Assembly (NCBI RefSeq): GCF_049727805.1
Contig: NZ_JBCNYA010000007.1
Span: 1 to 64,000, forward strand
Length of the DNA: 64,000 nucleotides
From: Frateuria_A sp049727805
Lineage (GTDB): Bacteria; Pseudomonadota; Gammaproteobacteria; Xanthomonadales; Rhodanobacteraceae
Reading direction: 5' to 3'
Shown here: positions 16,932-28,306 of the stretch, one piece after another
Layout of the letters: every line of letters starts with the position of its first letter
How positions within the stretch are numbered: the first letter of the stretch is position 1
Made by a program: the position numbers and the translations under genes
Notes under the pieces: model-generated
What the model was told of the DNA's origin: nothing
Seen by the model: the letters and a program-made list of their open reading frames with translations, nothing else
Databases searched by the model: none

Positions 16932-19559
16932 CTAGAGCTGCTGGCCGATCCAGCCCGGCAAGGCCTCCAGCAGGGCCGGCAATTGGATGGCGTCCAGGCC
17001 ACCGCCCTGGGCCATGTCGGCACGGCCGCCACCCTTGCCCTCGATCTGCCTGGCGACGTGCGACACCACGTCGCCCGCCTTGATCCGGCCGAGCGCTGCG
17101 CCGTGCACGCCGGCCACCAGCGAGACGCGTCCGTCGTCCGCGCCGGCGAGCAGCACCACGCAATCGCCCAGTTGCTGCTTGAGCTGGTCGACGCTGTCGC
17201 GCAGCGACTTGGCATCGAAGCCCTCCAGGCGCGCGGCCACGACCTTGATGCCGCCCACTTCGCGTGCATGCGCGGCCAGGTCGGCGGTCGCGCTGCCGGC
17301 GGCCTTGCTGCGCAGCGATTCGAGCTCGCGCTCGAGCTTCTTCTGGCGGTCGAACAACTGGCGCAGCTTCTCGACGACGTCGTCGCCGCTGCCCGACAGC
17401 AGGTGCGACAGCTCGCTCAGGCGGCGCTCCTCGTCGGCGACGTAGGCCAGCGCGCCGGCGCCGGTCACCGCCTCGATGCGGCGCACGCCGGAAGCCACTC
17501 CCGCTTCGCTGACAATCTTGAACAGGCCGATGTCGCCGGTGCGGCTGACGTGCGTGCCGCCGCAAAGCTCGGTGGAGAACTCGCCCATCTTCAGCACGCG
17601 CACCTCGTCGCCGTACTTCTCGCCGAACAGCGCCATCGCGCCGAAGGCGATCGCCTCGTCGTAGGCCATGTGGCGCACTTCTGCCGCCGCGTTGCGACGC
17701 ACCTCGGCGTTGACCAGCGCTTCTACCGTGGCCAGTTCGTCGCGGCTGACCGGCTTGAAGTGCGAGAAGTCGAAGCGCAGCCGCTCGGGCGCCACCAGCG
17801 AACCCTTCTGCGTGACGTGCTCGCCGAGCACCTGGCGCAACGCCGCGTGCAGCAGATGGGTGGCCGAGTGGTTCAGCACGGTCGCCTGGCGGCGTGCGGT
17901 GTCGACCTGCGCATCCAGCGTGTCGCCGGTACGCAGCGCCACGCCATGCCAGCGGCCGGCGTGGCCGAAGAACACGCCGCCCATCTTGAGCGTGTCGGCG
18001 ACCTCGAAGCGGCCATCCGCATGGCTCAGCACACCGGTGTCGCCGACCTGTCCGCCAGACTCGGCGTAGAACGGCGTGCGGTCGAGGATCACCAGGCCTT
18101 CCTCGCCATCGTCCAGTGCGTCGAGCTGCCGGCCGTCACGCACGATGCCGACCACCTTGCAGCCGCTGGCCGCCAGCGCCTCGTAGCCGAGGAACACAGT
18201 CGGCGCCAGGCGGCTGGCGAGTTCCGCCGGCATCTGGCCCTTGGCCTCGAAGCGGCCCGCGGCACGGGCGCGCTCGCGTTGCTCGTTCATGGCCTGCTCG
18301 AAACCGGCCATGTCGACGGTGAGGCCGCGTTCGCGGGCGATGTCACCCGTGAGGTCGACCGGGAAACCGTAGGTGTCGTAGAGGCGGAACGCATCGGCGC
18401 CGGGGATGATAGTGCCCGCCTTTTTCGCAACCTCGTCGAATACGCGCATGCCATGCTCGAGCGTCTCGCCGAAGCGCTGCTCCTCGGTGCGCAGGGCGTC
18501 CTCGACGAAGGCCTGCTTTGCGGCGAGCTCGGGATACGCCGTGCCCATCTCTTCCACCAGCGGCGCGACCATCTTCCAGAAGAAATCGCCGCGCACGCCG
18601 AGCATCCAGCCATGGCGCAGGGCGCGACGGATGATCCGGCGCAGCACGTAGCCGCGGCCTTCGTTGGACGGCAGCACGCCGTCGACGATCAGGAACGAGC
18701 AGGCGCGGATGTGGTCGGCGATCACGCGCAGCGACTTGTTGGCCAGATCCCCGGTGCCGGTGAGTTCGCCGGCGACGCGGATCAGGTGTTCGAACAGGTC
18801 GATCTCGTAGTTCGAATGCACGTGCTGCAGCACGGCGGCCAGGCGCTCCAGGCCCATGCCGGTATCCACGCAGGGCGCGGGCAGCGGCGACAGCGTGCCG
18901 TCCGGCGCGCGGTCGAACTGCATGAACACCAGGTTCCAGATCTCGATGTAGCGGTCGCCGTCCTCGTCGGGCGAACCCGGCGGACCGCCGGCCACGCCCG
19001 GGCCGTGGTCGTAGAAGATCTCGGTGCACGGACCGCAGGGGCCGGTATCGGCCATCTGCCAGAAGTTGTCCGAGGCGTAGGGCGCGCCCTTGTTGTCGCC
19101 GATGCGCACGATGCGCTCGGCCGGCACGCCGATCTGCCTGTGCCAGATGTCGTAGGCCTCGTCGTCGGTCTGGTAAACGGTGACCCACAGCCGCTCGGCC
19201 GGCAGCTTGAACACGCCGGTCAACAATTCCCACGCATACGCGATGGCGTCGCGCTTGAAGTAGTCGCCGAACGACCAGTTGCCCAGCATTTCGAAGAAGG
19301 TGTGGTGGCGCGCGGTGTAGCCGACCTGGTCCAGGTCATTGTGCTTGCCGCCGGCACGCAGGCAGCGCTGCACGTCGGCGGCGCGCGCGTATGGCAGCTT
19401 CTCGCTGCCCAGGAACACGTTCTTGAATTGCACCATGCCCGAGTTGGTGAACAGCAGGGTCGGGTCGCTGGCCGGCACCAGCGAGCTCGACGGCACGATG
19501 GCGTGGTCCTTGGCGCGGAAGAATTCGAGGAAGGTCGAACGGATGTCGGCGGTTTTCAT
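16932..19559 (-). CDS. alaS: alanyl-tRNA synthetase
   Basis: AlaRS charges tRNA-Ala and edits mischarged Ser/Gly. The 875-residue length matches E. coli (876). Visible landmarks are the class II motif region FTNSGMVQFKNVFLG, GRGYVLRRIIRRALRHG, the editing-domain zinc site HSATHLLHAAL with CGGTHVSRTGDIG, and the C-terminal C-Ala domain. The ATG at 19559 gives MKTADIRSTFLEFF, the normal start; a TTG seven codons upstream is in frame but unlikely. Part of the conserved recA-recX-alaS-csrA order. Confidence 0.97.
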   Translation of the reverse strand: MKTADIRSTFLEFFRAKDHAIVPSSSLVPASDPTLLFTNSGMVQFKNVFLGSEKLPYARAADVQRCLRAGGKHNDLDQVGYTARHHTFFEMLGNWSFGDYFKRDAIAYAWELLTGVFKLPAERLWVTVYQTDDEAYDIWHRQIGVPAERIVRIGDNKGAPYASDNFWQMADTGPCGPCTEIFYDHGPGVAGGPPGSPDEDGDRYIEIWNLVFMQFDRAPDGTLSPLPAPCVDTGMGLERLAAVLQHVHSNYEIDLFEHLIRVAGELTGTGDLANKSLRVIADHIRACSFLIVDGVLPSNEGRGYVLRRIIRRALRHGWMLGVRGDFFWKMVAPLVEEMGTAYPELAAKQAFVEDALRTEEQRFGETLEHGMRVFDEVAKKAGTIIPGADAFRLYDTYGFPVDLTGDIARERGLTVDMAGFEQAMNEQRERARAAGRFEAKGQMPAELASRLAPTVFLGYEALAASGCKVVGIVRDGRQLDALDDGEEGLVILDRTPFYAESGGQVGDTGVLSHADGRFEVADTLKMGGVFFGHAGRWHGVALRTGDTLDAQVDTARRQATVLNHSATHLLHAALRQVLGEHVTQKGSLVAPERLRFDFSHFKPVSRDELATVEALVNAEVRRNAAAEVRHMAYDEAIAFGAMALFGEKYGDEVRVLKMGEFSTELCGGTHVSRTGDIGLFKIVSEAGVASGVRRIEAVTGAGALAYVADEERRLSELSHLLSGSGDDVVEKLRQLFDRQKKLERELESLRSKAAGSATADLAAHAREVGGIKVVAARLEGFDAKSLRDSVDQLKQQLGDCVVLLAGADDGRVSLVAGVHGAALGRIKAGDVVSHVARQIEGKGGGRADMAQGGGLDAIQLPALLEALPGWIGQQL

Positions 19560-19612
19560 GGGCGGCGCAGGCGTAGACAAAAAAGGCCACGCCGGCGGCC
19601 ACCGCCGTCGAA

Positions 19613-20101
19613 TCAGTCCGATTCGTCGGCAGCGTCGTCCACTTCGGCGTGGGTAGCACGTCGTACTGTGGCGGCGGCAAAGCCACGACGCAAGAGGAAC
19701 TGCGCACGGCGGACGCGTTCGGCGTGGTCGGCGGCGCCCTTGCCGCCGTAGCGGCGGCGCAGCTGATCGAGCGCGGAAGCCTCCCAGTCGACCTCCGCCT
19801 CGTCCAGCAGTTCGCGGATGCGCGCTTCGGGCACGGCATGGGTCTTGAGTTCGGCGCGGATCCGCTGCGGGCCATAGCCCTGCGACGCCCGGCTACGCAA
19901 GAGCACCTGGGCGAAGCGATCGTCGTCCTGGTAGTGCTGGTCCTTCAGCCGGTCGATCGCCTCGCGCGTTTCGCCGCCTTCCAGTCCGCGCGCGGCCAAC
20001 TTCCGCTTCAATTCACGCGCCGAATGTTCACGCCGCGCGAGCAGGCGCAGGGCCACGTCATAGGCGGCGACCGGCTTTTCGGAGGGAGGCTTGCGCGGCA
20101 T
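19613..20101 (-). CDS. recX: regulatory protein RecX
   Basis: RecX binds and restrains RecA filaments. The 162-residue protein has the three-helix repeats: AYDVALRLLARREHSARELKRKL, then DDRFAQVLLRSRASQGYGPQRIRAEL, then AQFLLRRGF near the end. It is followed by alaS at 53 bases. It is normally adjacent to recA; here two small genes come between them. Confidence 0.95.
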   Translation of the reverse strand: MPRKPPSEKPVAAYDVALRLLARREHSARELKRKLAARGLEGGETREAIDRLKDQHYQDDDRFAQVLLRSRASQGYGPQRIRAELKTHAVPEARIRELLDEAEVDWEASALDQLRRRYGGKGAADHAERVRRAQFLLRRGFAAATVRRATHAEVDDAADESD

Positions 20102-20110
20102 GACGCCGCC

Positions 20111-20263
20111 TCAGCACTGGATCTGGATGAGACCAAGCGCCAGCGCGGCGACCACGCCGGCAATGGCGCCGAGCAACAGCCCGGCGACGATCACACCGAG
20201 ACGGGCGGCGAATCGTGCGGCGCGGGAAGTTGCCGGATTGAAGTTTGCTGCTGCGTCCTGCAT
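20111..20263 (-). CDS. small single-pass or hairpin membrane protein between recA and recX
   Basis: A 50-residue protein when started at 20263, where AGGAGGCGGGG gives a near-perfect Shine-Dalgarno. An outer in-frame ATG at 20287 overlaps the upstream stop as ATGA and would give 58 residues. The N-terminal 20 residues are polar and basic (SRAARFAARLG); the rest is hydrophobic (VIVAGLLLGAIAG, VVAALALGLIQIQC), with a GxxxG-like pattern suggesting one or two packed helices. It ends in a cysteine. Its stop is 9 bases before recX. No family recognised. Confidence 0.7.
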   Translation of the reverse strand: MQDAAANFNPATSRAARFAARLGVIVAGLLLGAIAGVVAALALGLIQIQC

Positions 20264-20283
20264 CCCCGCCTCCTGCGCGCCGC

Positions 20284-20835
20284 TCATCGCGCCGCTCCGG
20301 TCCGCGCGGCAATCCGTCGCGCGATATCCGCCTGCAGGTCACTTGCGTCCAGGCCCGTCTGTTCGACCGCCTGCAGGATGGCCCGCTCGTCCAGGCCGCC
20401 GGGACGCGAGGCTTCGGCGAGCGCCCAGGTGCGCGCTGCACGGCTGCCACTGCGGCAATAGAGAAGTACGGGCTTCTGCGACGTGCCAAGCACCTGCCCA
20501 AGGCGGTTCACCGCTTCAGCGGGAATGGTTCCATGTGGCACGGGAATGTAGGCAAAGGCGACGCCCGCTGCCCTGGCCGCCTCGCGCATCTGCAATGAGC
20601 TTGGCTGGTCGGCGGCCTCGCCATCCGGGCGCAGGTCGACGACCATTCGGAATCCCCTGCCAGCCAAGTCGGCCAGCTGCGCCGGCAGCACTTGTTCGGT
20701 GACCGAAATGTTTCCCGCCAAGGCATGGGCCTGCACCTCGGCAGAGGGCGGGGTTCTGGTTGCCAGTGCGGCAATGATCACCCCCGCCATGCCTACCAGA
20801 ACCGCCAGCAGGAACGTCCATCTCAACTTGAGCAT
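20284..20835 (-). CDS. membrane-anchored DUF442/TIGR01244-type phosphatase-like protein
   Basis: A 183-residue protein with an N-terminal signal anchor (8-27), then a domain like the beta-lactamase-hydrolase-associated/dual-specificity phosphatase family: GNISVTEQVLPAQLADLAGRG, VVDLRPDGE, and the active-site loop LLYCRSGSRAARTWAL with C127 and R132. These domains occur alone or fused to sulphide-handling enzymes, where they are called sulphur transferases; the true substrate is not known. It lies 30 bases after recA on the same strand and is coupled (ATGA) to the small membrane gene. Confidence 0.82.
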   Translation of the reverse strand: MLKLRWTFLLAVLVGMAGVIIAALATRTPPSAEVQAHALAGNISVTEQVLPAQLADLAGRGFRMVVDLRPDGEAADQPSSLQMREAARAAGVAFAYIPVPHGTIPAEAVNRLGQVLGTSQKPVLLYCRSGSRAARTWALAEASRPGGLDERAILQAVEQTGLDASDLQADIARRIAARTGAAR

Positions 20836-20865
20836 CGACTGTCTCCGCTAGCGGCCGGGTGGATT

Positions 20866-21900
<1,035 letters not shown>

Positions 21901-22034
21901 CGTGGGGATCCTGCGGTGGTGTGGCTTGGAATGGACGCAGCATGCCCGGTTGGAATCTCACCGGCTGCGATAGTCTGCGAAGGCCTTGATTATCCCACAC
22001 CCGTCAACCCCCGCCGCCAGCGCGGGGCGCGTCG

Positions 22035-22538
22035 CTACGTCAGCGCTTTCCGCACGCCGTTGAGCGCCGCGGCCACGCTCTGGCGGCGGATCGCCTCACG
22101 GTCGCCGTCAAAATGGAACAGCCGCGCGTGGGCGTAGCCGCCGCGGCGCTTCCAGCCGATCCACACGGTGCCGACCGGCTTGTCCGGCGTGCCGCCGCTG
22201 GGTCCGGCAATGCCGGTGACCGCCACGGCGACGCCCGCGCCGTAGCGCGCCATCGCGCCGGACACCATCTCCAGCACGGTCTCCTCGCTGACCGCGCCAG
22301 CGTGCTCGAGCGTGCGTGGATTGACGCCCAGCAACGCCTCCTTCGCCTCGTAGCTGTACACCACGACGCCGGCGTCGAACCAGGCCGAACTGCCGGGCTG
22401 GTCGGTGAGCGTCTTGGCGATCCAGCCACCGGTGCAGGACTCGGCGGTGACCAGCATCAGCTTGTGCTGCTGCAGGTCGAGGGCGACCTCGGCAGCCAGC
22501 GTGGAAAGCTCGGCATCGGTGGGGACGGACGGGGGCAC
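22035..22538 (-). CDS. pncC: nicotinamide-nucleotide amidohydrolase PncC (CinA C-terminal family)
   Basis: PncC deamidates NMN to NaMN in the pyridine nucleotide cycle. At 167 residues it is the stand-alone CinA_C domain, with signatures LMLVTAESCTGGWIAKTLT, VVVYSYEAKEALLGV and AVTGIAGPSGGTPDKPVGTV. A GTG at 22538 is chosen: GGAAG precedes it by 6 bases and the length matches the family; no ATG exists close upstream. Upstream of recA in the common gammaproteobacterial order. The 256 bases to divergent mutS hold both promoters. Confidence 0.93.
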   Translation of the reverse strand: MPPSVPTDAELSTLAAEVALDLQQHKLMLVTAESCTGGWIAKTLTDQPGSSAWFDAGVVVYSYEAKEALLGVNPRTLEHAGAVSEETVLEMVSGAMARYGAGVAVAVTGIAGPSGGTPDKPVGTVWIGWKRRGGYAHARLFHFDGDREAIRRQSVAAALNGVRKALT

Positions 22539-22794
22539 GGCGGGCTTCCGAATGCAAAGGCTCCTTCTAACCGCTCGGGCATGTGCCGGCAAGGAGCCCT
22601 GCATGCCGGACGCTTCCGTAAGCGCGACCCACCGTGCGAAGGAGCGGCCGGCAGACCACGCGCGAGGCGCGCCCCTGCAGCGCATTGCGCCCTTGCCCAC
22701 TTTCCGGGCATGGAGCGACGGCCCACGCCATGTACACTCCGAACCCTCCCGGCGCGACCCAGGTCGCCGGCGACCGTCCGACATTCCTCGCCGC

Positions 22795-25371
<2,577 letters not shown>

Positions 25372-25447
25372 AGCGATAGGACGAGGATCGGGGCGAACCG
25401 CGGCGCGGAGATGCTCGTGAGCTTCCGGACAGTCCCGACGGGTCTGT

Positions 25448-26077
25448 TCAGGCCACGGCCGACAGCGGCGCAGGGAACGGCTCGCGCCACCCCGGCAGCG
25501 CCATCATCCGCTCGTGCCAGCGCACGACGTTGGGGAAATCCTCGATCGGGAGGCCAATGTCCCCGGCCCAGGGCAGCAGTACGCCGACGCTGAAGTCGGC
25601 GACGCTGAGCTTGTCGCCGACGAGGAAATCGCGGGTGGCCAGGTGTGCATCCAGCACCTCCGCGAATTTCCTGAAGAAGCCGCTCGCCTCCTGCACGGCG
25701 GAAGGGTCGGGTTCGCCACGGCCGATACGGGGCTTGATCACGTGCTCGAAATAGAGCGTGGCGCCGTGACGCGAGAAGTGCGTGAGATCCCAGGCGAGCC
25801 AGCGAAGGACTTCGACCTGGTCCGCCGCATCCGAAGGCCACAGGTCGGAACCGGCCTTCACCGCCAGGTGGACCATGATCGCCGTGCTCTCCCAAAGCAC
25901 CAGGTCGCCGTCGATCAACACCGGCACCTTGCCGTTCGGATTCTTCGAAAGGAACTCCGGCGTGCGGTTCTCGGCCTTGAACAGATCCACCGGGACGAAC
26001 TCCACCGGCGAGCCAAGATACTTGGCCAGGGCACAGACCTTGCGCGGGTTCATCGTCTCTGCGTAGTAGAGCTTCAT
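25448..26077 (-). CDS. glutathione S-transferase family protein
   Basis: A 209-residue cytoplasmic GST. The thioredoxin-fold N-domain begins MKLYYAETMNPRKVCALAKYL and has the glutathione-binding NGKVPVLIDGD and WESTAIM (cis-Pro and ES motif); the helical C-domain has the N-capping FLVGDKLSVADF. Substrate unknown; detoxification of electrophiles is likely. Transcribed divergently from a TetR gene across a perfect palindrome, so it is probably the repressed target. Confidence 0.93.
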   Translation of the reverse strand: MKLYYAETMNPRKVCALAKYLGSPVEFVPVDLFKAENRTPEFLSKNPNGKVPVLIDGDLVLWESTAIMVHLAVKAGSDLWPSDAADQVEVLRWLAWDLTHFSRHGATLYFEHVIKPRIGRGEPDPSAVQEASGFFRKFAEVLDAHLATRDFLVGDKLSVADFSVGVLLPWAGDIGLPIEDFPNVVRWHERMMALPGWREPFPAPLSAVA

Positions 26078-26144
26078 GTCGTTGCCTCCATGGAAGAAGG
26101 GGCGATCGCCCCAAGGGAACGACCCGAGTCTGCCTACCCACTAC

Positions 26145-26162
26145 ATATGTTCAAGAACATAT
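26145..26162. promoter_or_regulatory. perfect palindrome, probable TetR operator
   Basis: ATATGTTCAAGAACATAT has 8-base arms and a 2-base centre. It is AT-rich against a GC-rich background, and lies 68 bases from the GST start and 54 bases from the TetR start, where a repressor would cover both promoters. Confidence 0.8.
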
Positions 26163-26215
26163 TTTGTTGCGGTTGTAGGCTCGGCCCCTCCGTTCCGCCG
26201 ACGCAGGCCACCGCC

Positions 26216-26851
26216 ATGCCCTACACCGCCGAACACAAGCGAAGCACGCGGGCGCGCATCGTCGAAAGCGCGCGCGAACTCTTCAACCGCAAAGGGTTCG
26301 TGGACGTGTCCATCGACGAGATCATGGCGCGCGCCGGGCTCACCCGCGGCGGCTTCTACAACCACTTCAAGGCCAAGGAAGACCTGTTCGTCGAAGCGGT
26401 CATGCAGTACATGCATTTCGATCCGGGCACGCGCTGGAAAAGCCTGGACTTCGATCGAACCCGCCGGGGCAAGGCACGCGCCCGCCAGATGGTGGACGCC
26501 TATCTCTCGCAGGCGCATCTGGACGACGTGGAAGGCCACTGCCCGCTGATCGCGCTTCCCTCGGACGTGGCGCGCGCCACCCCACGCGTCAAGCAGGCGT
26601 ACGGACGCTTGCTCGAAACCATGGCCGGCATCTTCGCCAGCAGCCTGCCGGATGAGGCGGGCGACGCGCGCCGCCGGGGGCTTGCCCTGGCCGCGCTGTG
26701 CGTGGGCGGCATGGTGCTTGCGCGGACGATCGAGGACGAACCCTTGCGTCGCGAGGTCCGCGAAGCGGCGCACGGCACCGCGCTCGAGCTGGTCGATCGG
26801 CGATCGGCCCGCGGGACACGCCGCGGCAAGCCTACGACTGCTCGTCCTTGA
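26216..26851 (+). CDS. TetR/AcrR family transcriptional regulator
   Basis: A 211-residue repressor-type regulator. The N-terminal helix-turn-helix is STRARIVESARELFNRKGF, with recognition segment SIDEIMARAGLTRGGFYNHF. The ligand domain has AYLSQAHLDDVEGHCPLIAL, a feature of the TetR subgroup that responds to electrophiles or aldehydes (a conserved cysteine in GHCPL). The divergent GST and the palindrome between them suggest autoregulated control of detoxification. Its 3' end overlaps the converging hslR gene by 20 bases. Confidence 0.93.
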   Translation: MPYTAEHKRSTRARIVESARELFNRKGFVDVSIDEIMARAGLTRGGFYNHFKAKEDLFVEAVMQYMHFDPGTRWKSLDFDRTRRGKARARQMVDAYLSQAHLDDVEGHCPLIALPSDVARATPRVKQAYGRLLETMAGIFASSLPDEAGDARRRGLALAALCVGGMVLARTIEDEPLRREVREAAHGTALELVDRRSARGTRRGKPTTARP

Positions 26852-27233
26852 ACTTCATGATCTGCCGGCGCGCCTGCTTGTCCGGCCGCGTCGGCGGACG
26901 CAGCAGGCCGGCGGCGCCGAGCTTGCGCTGCGCCCGCGCCGCCTCGCGGGCGGCCAGGCTCTCCTCGGTTTCGCGGTAGAGCGCCTGCGCGACGCTCGCC
27001 GGTCCACGCTGCTCGGACAGGGCCAGCACCACGACCTCGAAGCGCTCCTCGCCACGGCCGATCTGCAGCCGGTCGCCGACGTGCACCGCCTTCGACGGCT
27101 TGCAGCCGGCATCGTTGAGATCGACCTTGCCGCCGTCGATCGCCTGTTTGGCCAGGCTGCGCGTCTTGAAGAAGCGCGCGGCCCACAGCCACACGTCGGC
27201 GCGCACGCTCGCCAGGGGTTCGGTTTCCGCCAC
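26832..27233 (-). CDS. hslR: ribosome-associated heat shock protein Hsp15 (S4 domain)
   Basis: Hsp15 binds stalled 50S subunits carrying nascent peptidyl-tRNA and helps to recycle them. The 133 residues match E. coli HslR. The S4 RNA-binding domain is visible as VRADVWLWAARFFKTRSLA, GGKVDLNDAGCKPS and VHVGDRLQIGRG; the basic C-terminal tail is typical. The GTG at 27233 follows GAGG by 6 bases; no ATG is available. It lies 8 bases after the AEC permease, so they are probably co-transcribed. Confidence 0.92.
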   Translation of the reverse strand: MAETEPLASVRADVWLWAARFFKTRSLAKQAIDGGKVDLNDAGCKPSKAVHVGDRLQIGRGEERFEVVVLALSEQRGPASVAQALYRETEESLAAREAARAQRKLGAAGLLRPPTRPDKQARRQIMKFKDEQS

Positions 27234-27241
27234 GTTCGACC

Positions 27242-28141
27242 TCAATGCAGCAGCAGGCTGCCCAGCGGCACGCTGAGCAGGGAGAGCACGATGCCCGCAC
27301 CCAGGATGGTGTTGGCCAGCGGCGGATCCAAGCCGTACTCGTCGGCGAGGATGGTCGCCGACACCATCGGCGCCATCGCCGCCTGCAGCACGCCCACGCT
27401 CAGCACCAATCCGCCGACGCCGGCAGCGACGCCGAGCACCCAGCACGCCAGCGGCGCCAGCAGCAGCTTCCAGCCCAGTCCCAGGCCCGCCGCGGCCAAC
27501 TGCCGCTCGCCCGGGTGGAAGCGGAACTGCAGGCCGACCGAGAACAGCGCCAACGGCGTCAGCGTGGCGCCCAGCGGCGCGAACACCGCGTCGAGCACCG
27601 GCGGCCAACCGCCCAGCACGCCCGCGGCGATGCCCACCAGCAACGCGACGAATGCCGGGAAGGTGGCGATGCGCCGCACGATCACCGCCGGTTCCGGTGC
27701 GCGTCCGGCGTACAGGCAGGCCACCACGATGCCGACCGAGGCCAGTACCGGGAACGCCCCCAACTGGTCCGCCACCACCGCGAGCGTCAGCCCGGGCTGG
27801 CCATACAGCGCCTGCATCAGCGGATAGCCCATGAAGGACGTGTTGCCCAGCCCGCAGACCAGGATCACCGCACCCGTGCGTCCGCGCGACCAGCCCAGCC
27901 GCGGCCCCAGCAGGGCGAACAGCAGCCACGCGCCGCCGAAGGTGAGCCACATGGCCACCACCGGAAACCACAGTTGCGGGTCGAAGCGCAGCTTCGGGAT
28001 CAACTCCAGCACCAGCGCCGGCAGCGCGACGTTGATCACCCACCAGTTGAGCCCCGCGGCCATTCCCGCCGGCGGTCGCGCCAGCCGCGCGACCAGCGCG
28101 CCCAGCACCAGGCAGGTGAACAGCAACAGCAGCGCGCCCAT
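27242..28141 (-). CDS. AEC (auxin efflux carrier) family permease
   Basis: A 299-residue inner-membrane transporter with about ten hydrophobic helices. Family-like features are NWWVINVALPALVLELIPK, CGLGNTSFMGYPLMQALYG and MAPMVSATILADEYGLDPPL. Relatives export or import organic acids such as malonate or malate; the substrate cannot be assigned. The ATG at 28141 gives MGALLLLFTCLVLG at the first helix; upstream in-frame codons run into the dispersed repeat region and were rejected. Confidence 0.9.
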   Translation of the reverse strand: MGALLLLFTCLVLGALVARLARPPAGMAAGLNWWVINVALPALVLELIPKLRFDPQLWFPVVAMWLTFGGAWLLFALLGPRLGWSRGRTGAVILVCGLGNTSFMGYPLMQALYGQPGLTLAVVADQLGAFPVLASVGIVVACLYAGRAPEPAVIVRRIATFPAFVALLVGIAAGVLGGWPPVLDAVFAPLGATLTPLALFSVGLQFRFHPGERQLAAAGLGLGWKLLLAPLACWVLGVAAGVGGLVLSVGVLQAAMAPMVSATILADEYGLDPPLANTILGAGIVLSLLSVPLGSLLLH

Positions 28142-28193
28142 CGAAATCCGGTCCGGCCAAAGGGCGCATAGCATGCCGGAATCGCGGTGAGAC

Positions 28194-28285
28194 CGTAGGG
28201 TGGGCTTCAGCCCACCGGCTTTCGCCATCACCAGAGCACCGGGGTTTCGCTATCACCAGAACGGTGCGCTGAAGCCCACCCTACG
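28194..28285. repeat. dispersed palindromic repeat, copy 4, with an internal tandem duplication
   Basis: The left arm starts CGTAGGGTGGGCTTCAGCCC (28194) and the right arm ends GAAGCCCACCCTACG (28285). The loop is enlarged by two near-identical tandem units of about 24 bases, each with TTTCGC(C/T)ATCACCAGA followed by an A-rich/CGG end. It separates divergent promoters of the AEC permease and the phosphotransferase. Confidence 0.88.
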
Positions 28286-28294
28286 TCATCCGGC

Positions 28295-28300
28295 GATAAT
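28295..28300 (+). promoter_or_regulatory. possible -10 box of the phosphotransferase gene (leaderless arrangement)
   Basis: GATAAT ends 6 bases before the ATG at 28307. No Shine-Dalgarno lies between them. Confidence 0.4.
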
Positions 28301-28306
28301 CCCTGG

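Noticed and set aside
16983..19751. 922-codon plus-strand open frame over alaS
   Set aside because: High-GC antisense shadow of alaS. Composition is Ala/Arg/His/Gln-rich as in other shadows, with no recognisable motif.
21901..22034. Possible LexA/SOS box before recA
   Set aside because: No CTG-N10-CAG or TTAG-N6-TACTA match was found by eye, so none is claimed.
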